From the NCBI GenBank assembly GCA_018269005.1, contig JAFDVK010000032.1, positions 248,001-312,000 of the forward strand: a stretch of DNA of 64,000 nt, given 5' to 3'. Made by a program: the position numbers and the translations under genes. Below, in pieces: positions 9,002 to 17,099 of the stretch. The DNA comes from Acidobacteriota bacterium. GTDB lineage: Bacteria > Acidobacteriota > Blastocatellia > Pyrinomonadales > Pyrinomonadaceae. The number at the start of each line of letters is the position of its first letter. Position 1 is the first letter of the stretch. The notes below the pieces were generated by a model. The model was not told the DNA's origin. It searched no databases and saw only the letters and a program-made list of their open reading frames with translations.

Positions 9002-9121
9002 CTGCCGCCAACCTGAACCCTCGCATCCTGCGGGCCGTCGATCACACGCTCCGATTTGTAAAGCCCCGCCTCGCGAATCCCATCGATCGTGCTCCGTAAA
9101 TGTTCTTTGAAATTTGAATAC
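9002..9121 (-). pseudogene. Duplicate fragment of the kbl 5' end
   Basis: The 120 bases align without gaps to 7369-7488, the first 40 codons of kbl, with about eight differences by eye. Coding frame is preserved and several differences are conservative (for example KEHLRS against KQHLKS), but the start codon is ACG instead of ATG. The copy therefore looks like a real, formerly selected kbl start from a diverged allele rather than a recent sequencing or assembly duplicate. It lies at the far end of the accessory unit beginning beside intact kbl. Confidence 0.85.
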
Positions 9122-9126
9122 GTAGA

Positions 9127-9639
9127 TCAGGCGTCCGGCCAGATTAGCGTCTTTTCGATTTCAGCTCTAAACGGAAACTCTGACATTGTGTCCTCGATTT
9201 GCACATAGAAATATTTGTACGCCTGATATTCAACAAATTGGTCTTGACGAATGCCGCCAATCCAATCATCGCCCGGATTAAGTCGCACGGGAAGAGTTCC
9301 ATATCCCAGAGTCATGACAAGCGAAACATGGTGGCCCCTGCGGCTTTTTAGATGTTTCTTGGAATCAAATCCATGAAAACTTAGAAGTTTAATGGTTGTC
9401 GGAATCTTTCCGACATTAGTTACGGAGATATGGATGTATTTCGTGTAAGGATCACTCGTCGAGACGAATCCAGGCGTAGCCAAGACCGTGAGCCGTACGC
9501 GTTCCGAATGGCGCCACTTATAGTAATCCCACACAAGCGCGGAGACACCCGCGATCGTACCAACGATACCGGTGACGGCACCAATAATTGCAAGCACATC
9601 AGTCGTTGTAAGGCCAGATTGGATCGGGACAGTATCCAC
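9127..9639 (-). CDS. Single-pass membrane protein with beta-type domain, function unknown
   Basis: 170 aa starting with GTG directly after the TAA of the 41-residue gene. One membrane helix (about residues 15-38) is followed by a beta-rich domain with HISVTNVGKIPTTIKL and LPVRLNPGDDW. A second protein with the same order, membrane helix then LSVSNIGSIPVTV and LPYLLVPGSH, is encoded at 45428-45934, also beside a toxin-antitoxin pair and the same repeat type. The domain resembles immunoglobulin-like sandwich folds by pattern only. The gene stops six bases from the kbl fragment. Confidence 0.6.
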   Translation of the reverse strand: MDTVPIQSGLTTTDVLAIIGAVTGIVGTIAGVSALVWDYYKWRHSERVRLTVLATPGFVSTSDPYTKYIHISVTNVGKIPTTIKLLSFHGFDSKKHLKSRRGHHVSLVMTLGYGTLPVRLNPGDDWIGGIRQDQFVEYQAYKYFYVQIEDTMSEFPFRAEIEKTLIWPDA

Positions 9640-9765
9640 TTACGGTGTTGGCGGCTCCTTTTTCGTTGGGGGTTTTTCGACGTGGGAGGCTGAGGTCCAG
9701 GCGGCGAGTTTGCCGACGTCGGATCTATAGGCGGTGCGGACGATGCCGTCGATGTGACTTGTCAT
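9640..9765 (-). CDS. 41-residue conserved small protein, copy 2
   Basis: Second copy of the protein at 8055-8180 (core VGKLAAWTSAS; Pro/Lys-rich tail). The frame is open upstream to an ATG at 9831, but 9765 matches the start of copy 1. DNA similarity to copy 1 extends upstream past the start (about 9766-9797 against 8181-8212), into what is the end of the nucleotidyltransferase gene in copy 1. The bases 9766-9831 (reading EEVRSSEEWQF...) may therefore be a remnant of a deleted upstream NTase. The following gene begins immediately after the TAA. Confidence 0.5.
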   Translation of the reverse strand: MTSHIDGIVRTAYRSDVGKLAAWTSASHVEKPPTKKEPPTP

Positions 9766-9902
9766 AATAGTGTTGCCATTGCGAAGCCGTCCGAACTGCC
9801 ACTCTTCCGACGACCTTACCTCCTCCTGCATATAGCTCCAATCTTATCATCTGCCGGCGCACCATACGGATTCTTCGCAAGTGTTACCCTCGCCGTTACC
9901 TG

Positions 9903-10106
9903 CTAGTGCCTTTTAATGAACCTGATCGCAAGGGTCACGGCGATGAGCAGCCCGACGTTTAGTGCGACGATCTCGATGCCCGGCCAGCGTATCAGCACGA
10001 TGATCGTGCTGCCCGCCAACAGCAGCCAAAGGAATAAGAAGATGACGAGACATCCGCTCGGCCCCTTTTCCTGCTCATTCGGGTTATTGAAATACTTGCC
10101 TGCCAT
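9903..10106 (-). CDS. Small two-helix membrane protein
   Basis: 67 aa with a hydrophilic N-terminus (AGKYFNNPNEQEKG), then two membrane helices at about residues 19-38 and 44-61 and a basic end (RFIKRH). Function not recognised. It is the furthest upstream gene of the middle islet and reads toward the 41-residue gene. Coding status rests on composition and a plausible start only. Confidence 0.4.
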   Translation of the reverse strand: MAGKYFNNPNEQEKGPSGCLVIFLFLWLLLAGSTIIVLIRWPGIEIVALNVGLLIAVTLAIRFIKRH

Positions 10107-10594
10107 TTACCGTCTGTTGCTGCGACCTCAATTCTATCCCCCTTGTTCGGCCAAATTTTGTTCGAAATGGAACACATACATTCTAAAGCACTTAGAGCGA
10201 AATGGCGCCAACAAGCCTTATTTTTGTCCCATCCCGCTGTGATGGGACAAGTGGGACAAAACGGAACAAAAATCGACGTTTCGTGAACCCGTCGTTACAT
10301 ATTTTGTCACTTTTCGCCATTTTCCGCATTCTCACACCACCGCTCCCCGTGCACGTTCAAGGCAGAAAGCCCGAACAACACTCATTCATGCATTATAAAC
10401 GTTCGTAGCACTTTTTGCAACATCTCTTGGATCAATTCTTATCTAGCCCAGTCGGTTCTGGGGTCATAGATCCCCCAGTGCTAAAGCCGTCGCTCCCGGT
10501 TCTGACCCGGCATCACATCTCCTCGAACAGAACCCAGTCGCAATCGCTCCCGGTTCTGACAAAACGGGCCGCCCGCTTACGCAGGCGGTTCTGA
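10107..10594. repeat. Gene-free stretch with palindromes and REP-like repeats
   Basis: No gene seen. Contents: a perfect ten-pair hairpin TTGTCCCATC/GATGGGACAA (10224-10250) followed by GTGGGACAAAA; a CTGGGG/CCCCAG hairpin (10458-10478); the 16-mer CGCTCCCGGTTCTGAC twice (10491-10506 and 10545-10560); and a REP-like palindrome CCGCCCGCTTACGCAGGCGG followed by TTCTGAC (10569-10595). The last unit recurs inverted at 45395-45421 and inside the gene at 43952-45394. It abuts the tdh fragment exactly. Confidence 0.75.
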
Positions 10595-10686
10595 CTAGAT
10601 GTCCTCAAAATCTAGGACGAGCTTGCCGCAGTTGCCTTCGCGGATGGCGGCGAAGCCTTTTTCGAAATCTCGGGCAGGTAGCGGTC
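10595..10686 (-). pseudogene. Duplicate fragment of the tdh 3' end
   Basis: Aligns to 11325-11417, the last 30 or so codons of tdh, including an intact stop codon (encoded end DFEDI, against DFEEI in the full gene). About a dozen substitutions and one single-base deletion are visible, so it is more diverged than the kbl fragment. The toxin-antitoxin pair lies between this fragment and the intact tdh end, as if a unit carrying its own tdh end had been inserted and had pushed the old end downstream. Confidence 0.8.
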
Positions 10687-10747
10687 AGTCTAAGCATCGA
10701 CTCGGTGATAAAGAGGTGGTTCGTCGACTTGAAATCCTCAAGCACGG

Positions 10748-11041
10748 CTACCGATCGAGGCCAAAGCTCTGATGCAGTTTATCGTGGCGAACGGCGATAA
10801 TCAGGATGGTGCCCTCAGCCTCAACGCGATAGATCACTTGGTATGGGAACCTTTTGAGCAGCGCCCGGCGTCGGAGGTCGTCGATCAGGGGAAACGAATT
10901 TGGCGAACGTCGTATTCGCTCGATAATTTCTTCCAATTCTTCGTGAAAATCGGCCGCGACGCTCGCCCCGGCCTTTCGAAAATAATAGTCCAAGACGCAA
11001 CGAACATCTTTATTCGCCGCGGAAAGAAACCTTGTCTTCAT
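10748..11041 (-). CDS. ParE/RelE-family toxin
   Basis: 97 aa of the RelE/ParE fold: N-terminal helices (AANKDVRCVLDYYFRKAG), then AADFHEELEEIIERIRRSPNSF, then the beta-strand core RRALLKRFPYQVIYRVE and IIAVRHDKLH. The RFPYxVxYRxE and AVxHxxR-like patterns are typical of ParE (gyrase-targeting) more than RelE, but the target is not certain. It overlaps the antitoxin gene by ATGA (11038-11041). Located between the tdh fragment and intact tdh. Confidence 0.85.
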   Translation of the reverse strand: MKTRFLSAANKDVRCVLDYYFRKAGASVAADFHEELEEIIERIRRSPNSFPLIDDLRRRALLKRFPYQVIYRVEAEGTILIIAVRHDKLHQSFGLDR

Positions 11042-11265
11042 TTACGACGATACTGTTTGATCGAATCCCAGAACTCTTCTTCGGACATGATCAACTCAGG
11101 GTGCTCACTCGCTTCTTCGTCGCGTCGGCGAGCGAGTTCACCGACATCCTCGTCCTCATCGCGAAACGGAGAACCGAGCGACTCAATTAGTTTCGATATT
11201 AGAGTGCCTCTGTCTTTTGTCGATAGACCGAGGGCGAGTTGTTCAACTTCAGCTATTGCCGACAT
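11038..11265 (-). CDS. Antitoxin of the addiction-module family
   Basis: 75 aa. The pattern (LALGLSTKDRGTLISKLIESL, then an acidic middle, then MSEEEFWDSIKQYRRK) matches the short addiction-module antitoxins that precede ParE-type toxins. The C-terminal part probably wraps the toxin. First gene of the pair; its own promoter likely lies in the 60 bases before it, downstream of tdh. Confidence 0.8.
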   Translation of the reverse strand: MSAIAEVEQLALGLSTKDRGTLISKLIESLGSPFRDEDEDVGELARRRDEEASEHPELIMSEEEFWDSIKQYRRK

Positions 11266-11324
11266 AATATCTACCTCTCATTTAGCCGAATTGTAGCATT
11301 GCGACCAGGCAAAACCAACATTTA

Positions 11325-12359
11325 TCAAATCTCCTCAAAATCCAAAACGACTTTGCCGCAGTTGCCTTCGCGGATGGCGGCGAAGCCTTGTTCGAAGTCG
11401 CGGGCCGGATAGCGGTGGGTGATGATGGGCGAGATATCTACGCCGGTTTCGAGTAGGACGCTCATTTGGTACCAGGTCTCGTACATCTGGCGGCCGTAGA
11501 TGCCTTTGATGTGGAGCATATTGAAGACAACCTTGTTCCAATCGATAGCAAAGTCCTTGTTCGGGATGCCGAGCATCGCGATGCGGCCGCCGTGGAACAT
11601 ATTGTCGATCATATCTTTGAATGCGGTCGGAACGCCCGACATTTCAAAACCCACGTCAAAGCCTTCCTTCATCCCGAGCTCTTCCTGAACGTCCTTGATC
11701 GAACGCTTTGAGACATCCACCGCGACGGTCACATTGCCCATCTTCTCCGCGAGGTCGAGGCGAAATTCGTTGATATCGGCGATCACGATGTTGCGTGCGC
11801 CGGCGTGACGGGCGACTGCGGCCGCCATGATACCGATCGGGCCCGCACCGGTGATGAGCACGTCCTCACCGAAGACCTCGAACGCGAGGGCCGTGTGCAC
11901 CGCGTTCCCGAACGGGTCGAAGATCGCGGCGACATCGAGATCGATGTCGGGCTTGTGCTTCCAGACGTTGGTCATCGGAACGGCAATGAATTCGGCGAAC
12001 CCGCCGTTCGTGTTCACGCCGATGCCGCGTGTGTTCGCGCAAAGCGCACGCTGCCCGGCCATGCAATTGCGGCAGCGGCCGCAAACGAGATGACCTTCCG
12101 CGCTCACGACGTCGCCGACGGCGAAATCAACGACGTTCGAGCCGACATCGACGATCTCGCCCACGAACTCATGCCCGATCGTCGTGGGGACTTTGATCGT
12201 CTTTTGCGCCCACTCGTCCCAATTGTAGATATGCAGGTCCGTGCCGCAGATGCCGCCGCGTTTCGTGCGGATCATCACGTCATTGATGCCCAACGTCGGC
12301 TCCGGAACGTCCTCGATCCACAATCCCGGTTCCGCTTTGCTCTTTACAATTGCTTTCAT
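11325..12359 (-). CDS. tdh: L-threonine 3-dehydrogenase
   Basis: Zinc- and NAD-dependent oxidation of threonine to 2-amino-3-ketobutyrate, the substrate of Kbl. 344 aa, medium-chain dehydrogenase. Seen: catalytic zinc ligands in GGICGTDLH and GHE; structural zinc cysteines in [15 protein letters not shown] (about residues 93-107); Rossmann [11 protein letters not shown]; and the typical end [10 protein letters not shown]. The two pathway genes are usually adjacent; here kbl is 3.8 kb downstream with accessory genes between. Confidence 0.96.
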   Translation of the reverse strand: MKAIVKSKAEPGLWIEDVPEPTLGINDVMIRTKRGGICGTDLHIYNWDEWAQKTIKVPTTIGHEFVGEIVDVGSNVVDFAVGDVVSAEGHLVCGRCRNCMAGQRALCANTRGIGVNTNGGFAEFIAVPMTNVWKHKPDIDLDVAAIFDPFGNAVHTALAFEVFGEDVLITGAGPIGIMAAAVARHAGARNIVIADINEFRLDLAEKMGNVTVAVDVSKRSIKDVQEELGMKEGFDVGFEMSGVPTAFKDMIDNMFHGGRIAMLGIPNKDFAIDWNKVVFNMLHIKGIYGRQMYETWYQMSVLLETGVDISPIITHRYPARDFEQGFAAIREGNCGKVVLDFEEI

Positions 12360-12504
12360 AATGAGTTTTGAAGTTTGATAATATCAGACAATTTTGCAGG
12401 AAACGAAGCACCCTTCGCGGAGCTTTTGGCCTAGAAAGGCGATTATTGTTAATATATTCTGTTTTCAGCGTCTTTAGCTTCCCTGACCCTGAACCGACAT
12501 ACCT

Positions 12505-13587
12505 ATGATCGAGGAAAGAGCGACTGTCGAGGCCGCAAAAGCGGCATTTGACAGCGAATTCGAAAAGTTTGAGGACCTAGCCGTCAACGGTGATGATGCG
12601 GCGGCCTTGTTGAACGAGGTTGCTGCCCTGCGCGTCCGGCATACCGGGAAGAAAAGCTCTCTTGCCGAAGCCAAGAAACTCATTGGCAAGGTGCCGCCCG
12701 AAAGTCGCGGCGAGTTCGGTCAATTCGTGCAATCCGTCGAGAAAGATCTTGTCGAGCGTCTTGATGGTGTCGAAGCACTGTTGGCGGCCGCAGTATCAAA
12801 TGCTAAAACGGAAGCGGAAAGAGTTGACGTGACGCTTCCCGGCAGACGAGTAAAACGCGGCACTTTGCATCCGATCACGATCGTCAGACAGCGGATCGAG
12901 GAGATCTTCGTCTCGATGGGATATTCGATCGAGGACGACCGCGAGATCGAGACGGACTATTACAACTTCGACGCGCTGAATATCCCCGAAGGCCATCCCG
13001 CACGCGAATCTCAGGACACGTTCTACACGACGGATGGATTTGCCCTGCGTTCGCAGACATCGACCGTGCAGATACGCGCAATGGAACGCCGCGGTGTACC
13101 GATACGCATCATTGCACCGGGCAAGGTCTTCCGACGCGATACGCCCGATATGACGCATGTGCCGATGTTCCACCAGATCGAAGGCCTATGCGTCGATAAA
13201 GGCATCACGATGGCTCATCTAAAAGGGACTGTCACCGAATGGCTAAAGCGTCTGTTCGGTGAGGATACCGTCACGCGTTTTCGCCCTTCGTACTTCCCTT
13301 TTACAGAACCGTCCGCGGAGTTCGACTTCTCATGCTTCAAGTGTCACGGCACGGGCAAGCTAGAAGGCGAACGCTGCCGTCCCTGCAAGGGTTCAGGCTG
13401 GATCGAACTTGGCGGCTCCGGCATGGTCCATCCTAACGTGCTAAAGGCGGTCGGCGTCGATCCGAAGGTCTATTCCGGCTTTGCTTTCGGCTTCGGCCTC
13501 GAACGCATGGCCGCGTTGATGTATTCCATCGACGATATTCGGCATCTTTTTGAGAACGATCTGCGTTTCTTGGAGCAGTTTGGATAA
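12505..13587 (+). CDS. pheS: Phenylalanyl-tRNA synthetase alpha subunit
   Basis: Catalytic subunit of the heterotetrameric enzyme that charges tRNA-Phe. 360 aa: an N-terminal coiled-coil (residues 1-100), the class II core with HPI..., motif 2 ([22 protein letters not shown]) in the middle, and motif 3 ([16 protein letters not shown]) at the end. A CxxC..CxxC-like insert ([20 protein letters not shown]) near residues 277-296 resembles a zinc-knuckle and is often seen in short form in this family. pheT follows after one intervening gene. Confidence 0.95.
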   Translation: MIEERATVEAAKAAFDSEFEKFEDLAVNGDDAAALLNEVAALRVRHTGKKSSLAEAKKLIGKVPPESRGEFGQFVQSVEKDLVERLDGVEALLAAAVSNAKTEAERVDVTLPGRRVKRGTLHPITIVRQRIEEIFVSMGYSIEDDREIETDYYNFDALNIPEGHPARESQDTFYTTDGFALRSQTSTVQIRAMERRGVPIRIIAPGKVFRRDTPDMTHVPMFHQIEGLCVDKGITMAHLKGTVTEWLKRLFGEDTVTRFRPSYFPFTEPSAEFDFSCFKCHGTGKLEGERCRPCKGSGWIELGGSGMVHPNVLKAVGVDPKVYSGFAFGFGLERMAALMYSIDDIRHLFENDLRFLEQFG

Positions 13588-13648
13588 GATGGGCTGGACA
13601 ACTGCCTACATCGCGACAGTCCAATTGCGATTGCATGCCTGGAAGTCA

Positions 13649-14221
13649 ATGAAACTATTATTGATCATTCTTGGACTTTTCTTGATGGTGTACGGAGTCC
13701 TCGGCCAAGAACCCTCCGCACCGTCTAACACTGCTAGATTGTCGGTCCCGACACTAGCCGAAGAAGTTAAAAAGGCAGAATTAGAACCTCGTGTTGGTTT
13801 ATTTTTAATGAATATTCGGTTCATGCGTGCACGGTTCTCACAGCCGACCCCACTCGCCTACCAATATTCTTGGGATTACTTTAAGGAAGCTAAAGTCCTC
13901 GTAAATTTCAGCCTGGCTGAAGACGGCTTTTTTTCTAAGACTTCAGCAGTAGATAGAAAACAGAAGGCGATAGAACTTGTCGAACCGTCAATACGAGATC
14001 AAAATGCAAAAGTTACCAGTGCGACCGACATTACCGTAAGTGGCGAACTCGGGAAACAATTTAATCTTGATATCAACGGGCGAACGGTGATTCTTCGAAC
14101 CTTTGCCGACAAAAGTACTTGGTATCTCCTTATTGTCGAACTGAAAGATGGAGATGAAATGCAATTGGCTGAAATGCTACTCAACTCCTTCGAGTTCAAA
14201 AAAGCCGACGCGTCAAAGTGA
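13649..14221 (+). CDS. Secreted protein, function unknown, between pheS and pheT
   Basis: 190 aa with a signal peptide (MKLLLIILGLFLMVYGVLG, cleavage before QEPS). The ATG at 13649 has GGAAG six bases ahead; the open frame extends upstream into the pheS end but that is not coding by position. The mature part contains no motif I know. Base composition is more AT-rich than the flanking synthetase genes, which suggests a recent insertion into the pheS-pheT unit (inference). Confidence 0.65.
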   Translation: MKLLLIILGLFLMVYGVLGQEPSAPSNTARLSVPTLAEEVKKAELEPRVGLFLMNIRFMRARFSQPTPLAYQYSWDYFKEAKVLVNFSLAEDGFFSKTSAVDRKQKAIELVEPSIRDQNAKVTSATDITVSGELGKQFNLDINGRTVILRTFADKSTWYLLIVELKDGDEMQLAEMLLNSFEFKKADASK

Positions 14222-14239
14222 CGCTGATATCTCTTAACA

Positions 14240-16312
14240 ATGAACATTAGTTACAACTGGTTAAAGGACCTTATCGTCTTAGATCTAACTGTAGAGGAGA
14301 CGGCGGCCGCTTTGACGCGCGTAGGGCTGGCGGTCGAAGGGATAGAACGTCATGGGGACGACACCGTTTTCGACGTTGATATCACGTCCAACCGGCCCGA
14401 TTGTCTGTCGCATCTTGGCATTGCCCGCGAACTTGGGGCAGCTCTTGGCGAGAGTCTCGATGTGTTCGAACCCGAACCGGAAATCCCGATGCCGCCGGTG
14501 CTCGCACACGACATCGTCCGTATCGACGACCCCAAAAGATGCTATCGCTTTACAGCCCGTATCATTCGCGGCGTTAAGGTCGGTCCATCACCGAAATGGC
14601 TCGTCGAACGCCTTGAAGCCGTTGGCGAACGCTCGATCAACAATATAGCCGATATCACGAACTACGTCATGCTCGAGGTTGGTCAGCCGATGCACTCATT
14701 TGACCTCGATAAGTTGGCCGGTGGGCGGATCATTGTACGTCCGGCAAGGGCCGGCGAAAAGATGGTCACGCTGGACGATGTTGAGCGAAGCTTTGACGAA
14801 TCTATGCTGCTCGTTTGCGATGCTGAAAAGCCGGTCGCGATCGGAGGCGTGATCGGCGGGCTTGAGTCTGCAATAACCGATTCGACGGTTAACGTCCTTC
14901 TCGAAGTCGCTTATTTTCGTCCCGACTCGGTTCGGACTCTCGCTCGTAAGCTCGGAGTCTCGACCGAAGCAAGCCATCGGTTCGAGCGTGGTGTCGATAT
15001 CGACAATATTGTCAGAGCCTCGCAGCGAGCTGCAAACCTTATCTGCGAGCTTGGCGGCGGCCAAAAAGGCGAGTTCATCGACATCTACCCGACGCCGATC
15101 CATCGCTCCGAGATCGAATGCGGTGATATTTCAAATGCCGTGGCCCGCCTGACCGGCATCGAAGTATCCGAGTCAAAAGCAGTCTCGATCTTAGACGCAC
15201 TTGGCATCGATAGTGAAGAGCGAGATGGGACGCGTGTATTTTCTTCGCCTAGTTGGCGGTATGACATTTCAATCGAAGAGGATCTTGTCGAAGAGGTCGC
15301 ACGCCATACCGGATACGAGAAAATAGAGGAGTTGCTTCCGCCGGCAAGTGGAGCCGGTGAATTTCAGGCGGCTGAACCGCAAAAGGCTTCGGTTCGCAAC
15401 TGCCTGATCGATATGGGTTACAGCGAGGCTCTGTCGTATAGCTTTATCGATACCGCCTGGGACGATGTTTTTCAGCCCGTTCCGAAGCTTGACGGCAGCG
15501 ATCGGGCTCAGCCAGTGACGCTACGCGATTCGGTCATCGAGAATGCCGTCCGTATGCGTCAAACGGCTCTGCCCGGCCTGCTCGATGCTGTAAAGCTCAA
15601 TAATAATCATCAAATTCGCGACGTTAGATTATTCGAGATCGGAAAGGCATTTATTTCGGATGAACCGGGCGAGCTGCCGACCGAACGCGAACTTCTTAGC
15701 ATTGTCGCTTCAGGCGGTGACCTGCATGCCGACAGGGTTGAGCCGGAACGTACCCTCGATTTTTTTGATCTCAAAGGAGCTGTTGACGCGGCATTTGAAG
15801 CCGCCGGGGTCGAAGCCGCAGAGTTTCAGGCCGCCGATCTGCTTCATCTTCGTTCCGGACAATCGGCTGCTATTTTGCTCGCCGGCAACAAGGTCGGTGC
15901 CTTGGGAAGGCTGTCCGAAGAGGTCGCACAAAAGTACAAATTTCGCCAACCGGTCTTTGTCGGCGAGCTCGACCTGACCGCGGTGCTTGCTGCGGATCGC
16001 AGGGCGTCCGGCTATAGTCCGATCGCGAAGTTTCCATCGGTCCGACGCGACGTAACGTTCGAGGTCGGCAGGACGCCGGCGGTGGCGGACATTCTCCGCT
16101 CCGCTCGGTCATCTGGTGAATCCCTGATCGAACGCGTCGGCTTGGTCACGGTCTTCGAAGGCGGTTCTCTATTGCCGGGTCATCGTGCGGTAACGATCCG
16201 CGTCGAATATCGCAGTGCCGAGAGAACGCTCTCGGAGGAAGAAGTCGAGTACGCTCACTCGCGCCTTCTTGCTTACGTGGACGCCGAACTTGGCTTGCGT
16301 CCGCGAAAATAA
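14240..16312 (+). CDS. pheT: Phenylalanyl-tRNA synthetase beta subunit, short form
   Basis: 690 aa where about 800 is usual. The N-terminus (NISYNWLKDLI) runs directly from LAVEGIERHGDDTVFDVDITSNRPDCLS, so the OB-fold tRNA-binding insert (the EMAP-II-like B2 domain, about 110 residues) normally between these two segments is missing. The remaining domains are intact: B3/B4 editing (GGVIGGLESAITDST), B5, the catalytic-like core, and the C-terminal ferredoxin-fold anticodon-binding domain (SPIAKFPSVRRDVTFEV). No frameshift is visible, so this is a natural compact form rather than a broken gene. Confidence 0.93.
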   Translation: MNISYNWLKDLIVLDLTVEETAAALTRVGLAVEGIERHGDDTVFDVDITSNRPDCLSHLGIARELGAALGESLDVFEPEPEIPMPPVLAHDIVRIDDPKRCYRFTARIIRGVKVGPSPKWLVERLEAVGERSINNIADITNYVMLEVGQPMHSFDLDKLAGGRIIVRPARAGEKMVTLDDVERSFDESMLLVCDAEKPVAIGGVIGGLESAITDSTVNVLLEVAYFRPDSVRTLARKLGVSTEASHRFERGVDIDNIVRASQRAANLICELGGGQKGEFIDIYPTPIHRSEIECGDISNAVARLTGIEVSESKAVSILDALGIDSEERDGTRVFSSPSWRYDISIEEDLVEEVARHTGYEKIEELLPPASGAGEFQAAEPQKASVRNCLIDMGYSEALSYSFIDTAWDDVFQPVPKLDGSDRAQPVTLRDSVIENAVRMRQTALPGLLDAVKLNNNHQIRDVRLFEIGKAFISDEPGELPTERELLSIVASGGDLHADRVEPERTLDFFDLKGAVDAAFEAAGVEAAEFQAADLLHLRSGQSAAILLAGNKVGALGRLSEEVAQKYKFRQPVFVGELDLTAVLAADRRASGYSPIAKFPSVRRDVTFEVGRTPAVADILRSARSSGESLIERVGLVTVFEGGSLLPGHRAVTIRVEYRSAERTLSEEEVEYAHSRLLAYVDAELGLRPRK

Positions 16313-16333
16313 ATTTTTTTTCTACCTTAGCTT

Positions 16334-16383
16334 GAAGTTCGCGTCGATTCGTTCAATAATCAATCACCGCGAACTTCTCGCGG
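16334..16383 (+). promoter_or_regulatory. Two mutually exclusive hairpins before the zapB-like gene
   Basis: GAAGTTCGCG (16334-16343) is a perfect inverted match of CGCGAACTTC (16368-16377). The second arm also takes part in a local hairpin CCGCGA-ACTTC-TCGCGG (16367-16383). The two cannot form together. They lie between pheT and the next gene, 25 bases before its start. An attenuator or translational switch is possible; no T-run follows either. Confidence 0.35.
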
Positions 16384-16407
16384 GCAATAATTGTGGAGTC
16401 CAATTTG

Positions 16408-16689
16408 ATGAACGGCCTTTCTGGAATGGAAAAATTCTCTCACCTTGAGGACAAGATCTACCTAACGATCGAGCTTGTAAAGAAGCTGCGCGAGGACAAT
16501 GAACGTCTCGAAGGTGAAGTGGCCAGACTCCGCACAGAGTTATCGCACGCCGCGGCCGGCGATGGAATTGACGGTGAAAAGGTCAATGAACTCTTAAGTG
16601 AACGTGAAGCAATCCAGGCAAAGGTAGAGGCGATGCTCGATGCTCTGACGGAGATAGATCCTGAGATCGCGGCCGCCGTTGCCGTTTAG
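16408..16689 (+). CDS. Coiled-coil protein, ZapB-like
   Basis: 93 aa, almost entirely one heptad-patterned coiled coil (LEDKIYLTIELVKKLREDNERLEGEVARLRTEL, given here in part as VKKLREDNERL), as in the cell-division protein ZapB. GGAG lies nine bases before the ATG at 16408; an upstream GTG (16393) and a downstream ATG (16426) are alternatives. Directly followed by zapA, which supports a role at the division ring. Sequence likeness to ZapB is weak beyond the coiled coil. Confidence 0.65.
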   Translation: MNGLSGMEKFSHLEDKIYLTIELVKKLREDNERLEGEVARLRTELSHAAAGDGIDGEKVNELLSEREAIQAKVEAMLDALTEIDPEIAAAVAV

Positions 16690-16696
16690 GAAAAGT

Positions 16697-17008
16697 ATGA
16701 GCGACGATCCGACCTCGACGATGCGTGTCGAGATCTACAATCAAACATACAGCATTCGATCCGACGGCGATAATACCTACATTCACGACCTTGCCGCCTA
16801 TGTCGATCGAAAGATGCGAGAGATCTCTTCGGGAACAATGACGGTTGATTCCCTTAAAGTTGCGATTTTGGCCGCTCTGCATATTGCAGACGAACTTCAC
16901 CAGATACAAGACAGTCAGCGAAACGTTGACGGCCAGCTTGGCAGCCGCAGCTCTGAATGCAGCGAGATGCTCGACCGTGTTCTAAAGAATCGGGCCGGCC
17001 TCTCTTGA
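16697..17008 (+). CDS. zapA: Cell division protein ZapA
   Basis: 103 aa. Cytoplasmic FtsZ-binding protein that bundles FtsZ filaments. The N-terminal globular part shows the family pattern (VEIYNQTYSIRS then YIHDLAAYVDRKMREI) and an Ala/Leu-rich helix (VAILAALHIADELHQI) continues into a C-terminal coiled coil. An AGGAAAAG site precedes the ATG; it starts seven bases after the upstream coiled-coil gene. In many bacteria 6S RNA lies just downstream, which fits the next entry. Confidence 0.88.
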   Translation: MSDDPTSTMRVEIYNQTYSIRSDGDNTYIHDLAAYVDRKMREISSGTMTVDSLKVAILAALHIADELHQIQDSQRNVDGQLGSRSSECSEMLDRVLKNRAGLS

Positions 17009-17099
17009 ACCTTCCTTGTCCGCCTTCGCACAGACCAGATCAACGACGAAAATTCTTGCTTCAAGTTCCCCATGGTGTGTTAAAATCACTTCAGGCGAA

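Noticed and set aside
9640..9831. 63-residue version of the small protein starting at 9831
   Set aside because: Copy 1 at 8055-8180 starts at the residue equivalent to 9765, and the extra upstream residues lie in a region that is the end of another gene in copy 1.
14240..16312. pheT as a pseudogene because of its short length
   Set aside because: One precise domain is missing while all others are intact and in frame; this fits a natural compact form.
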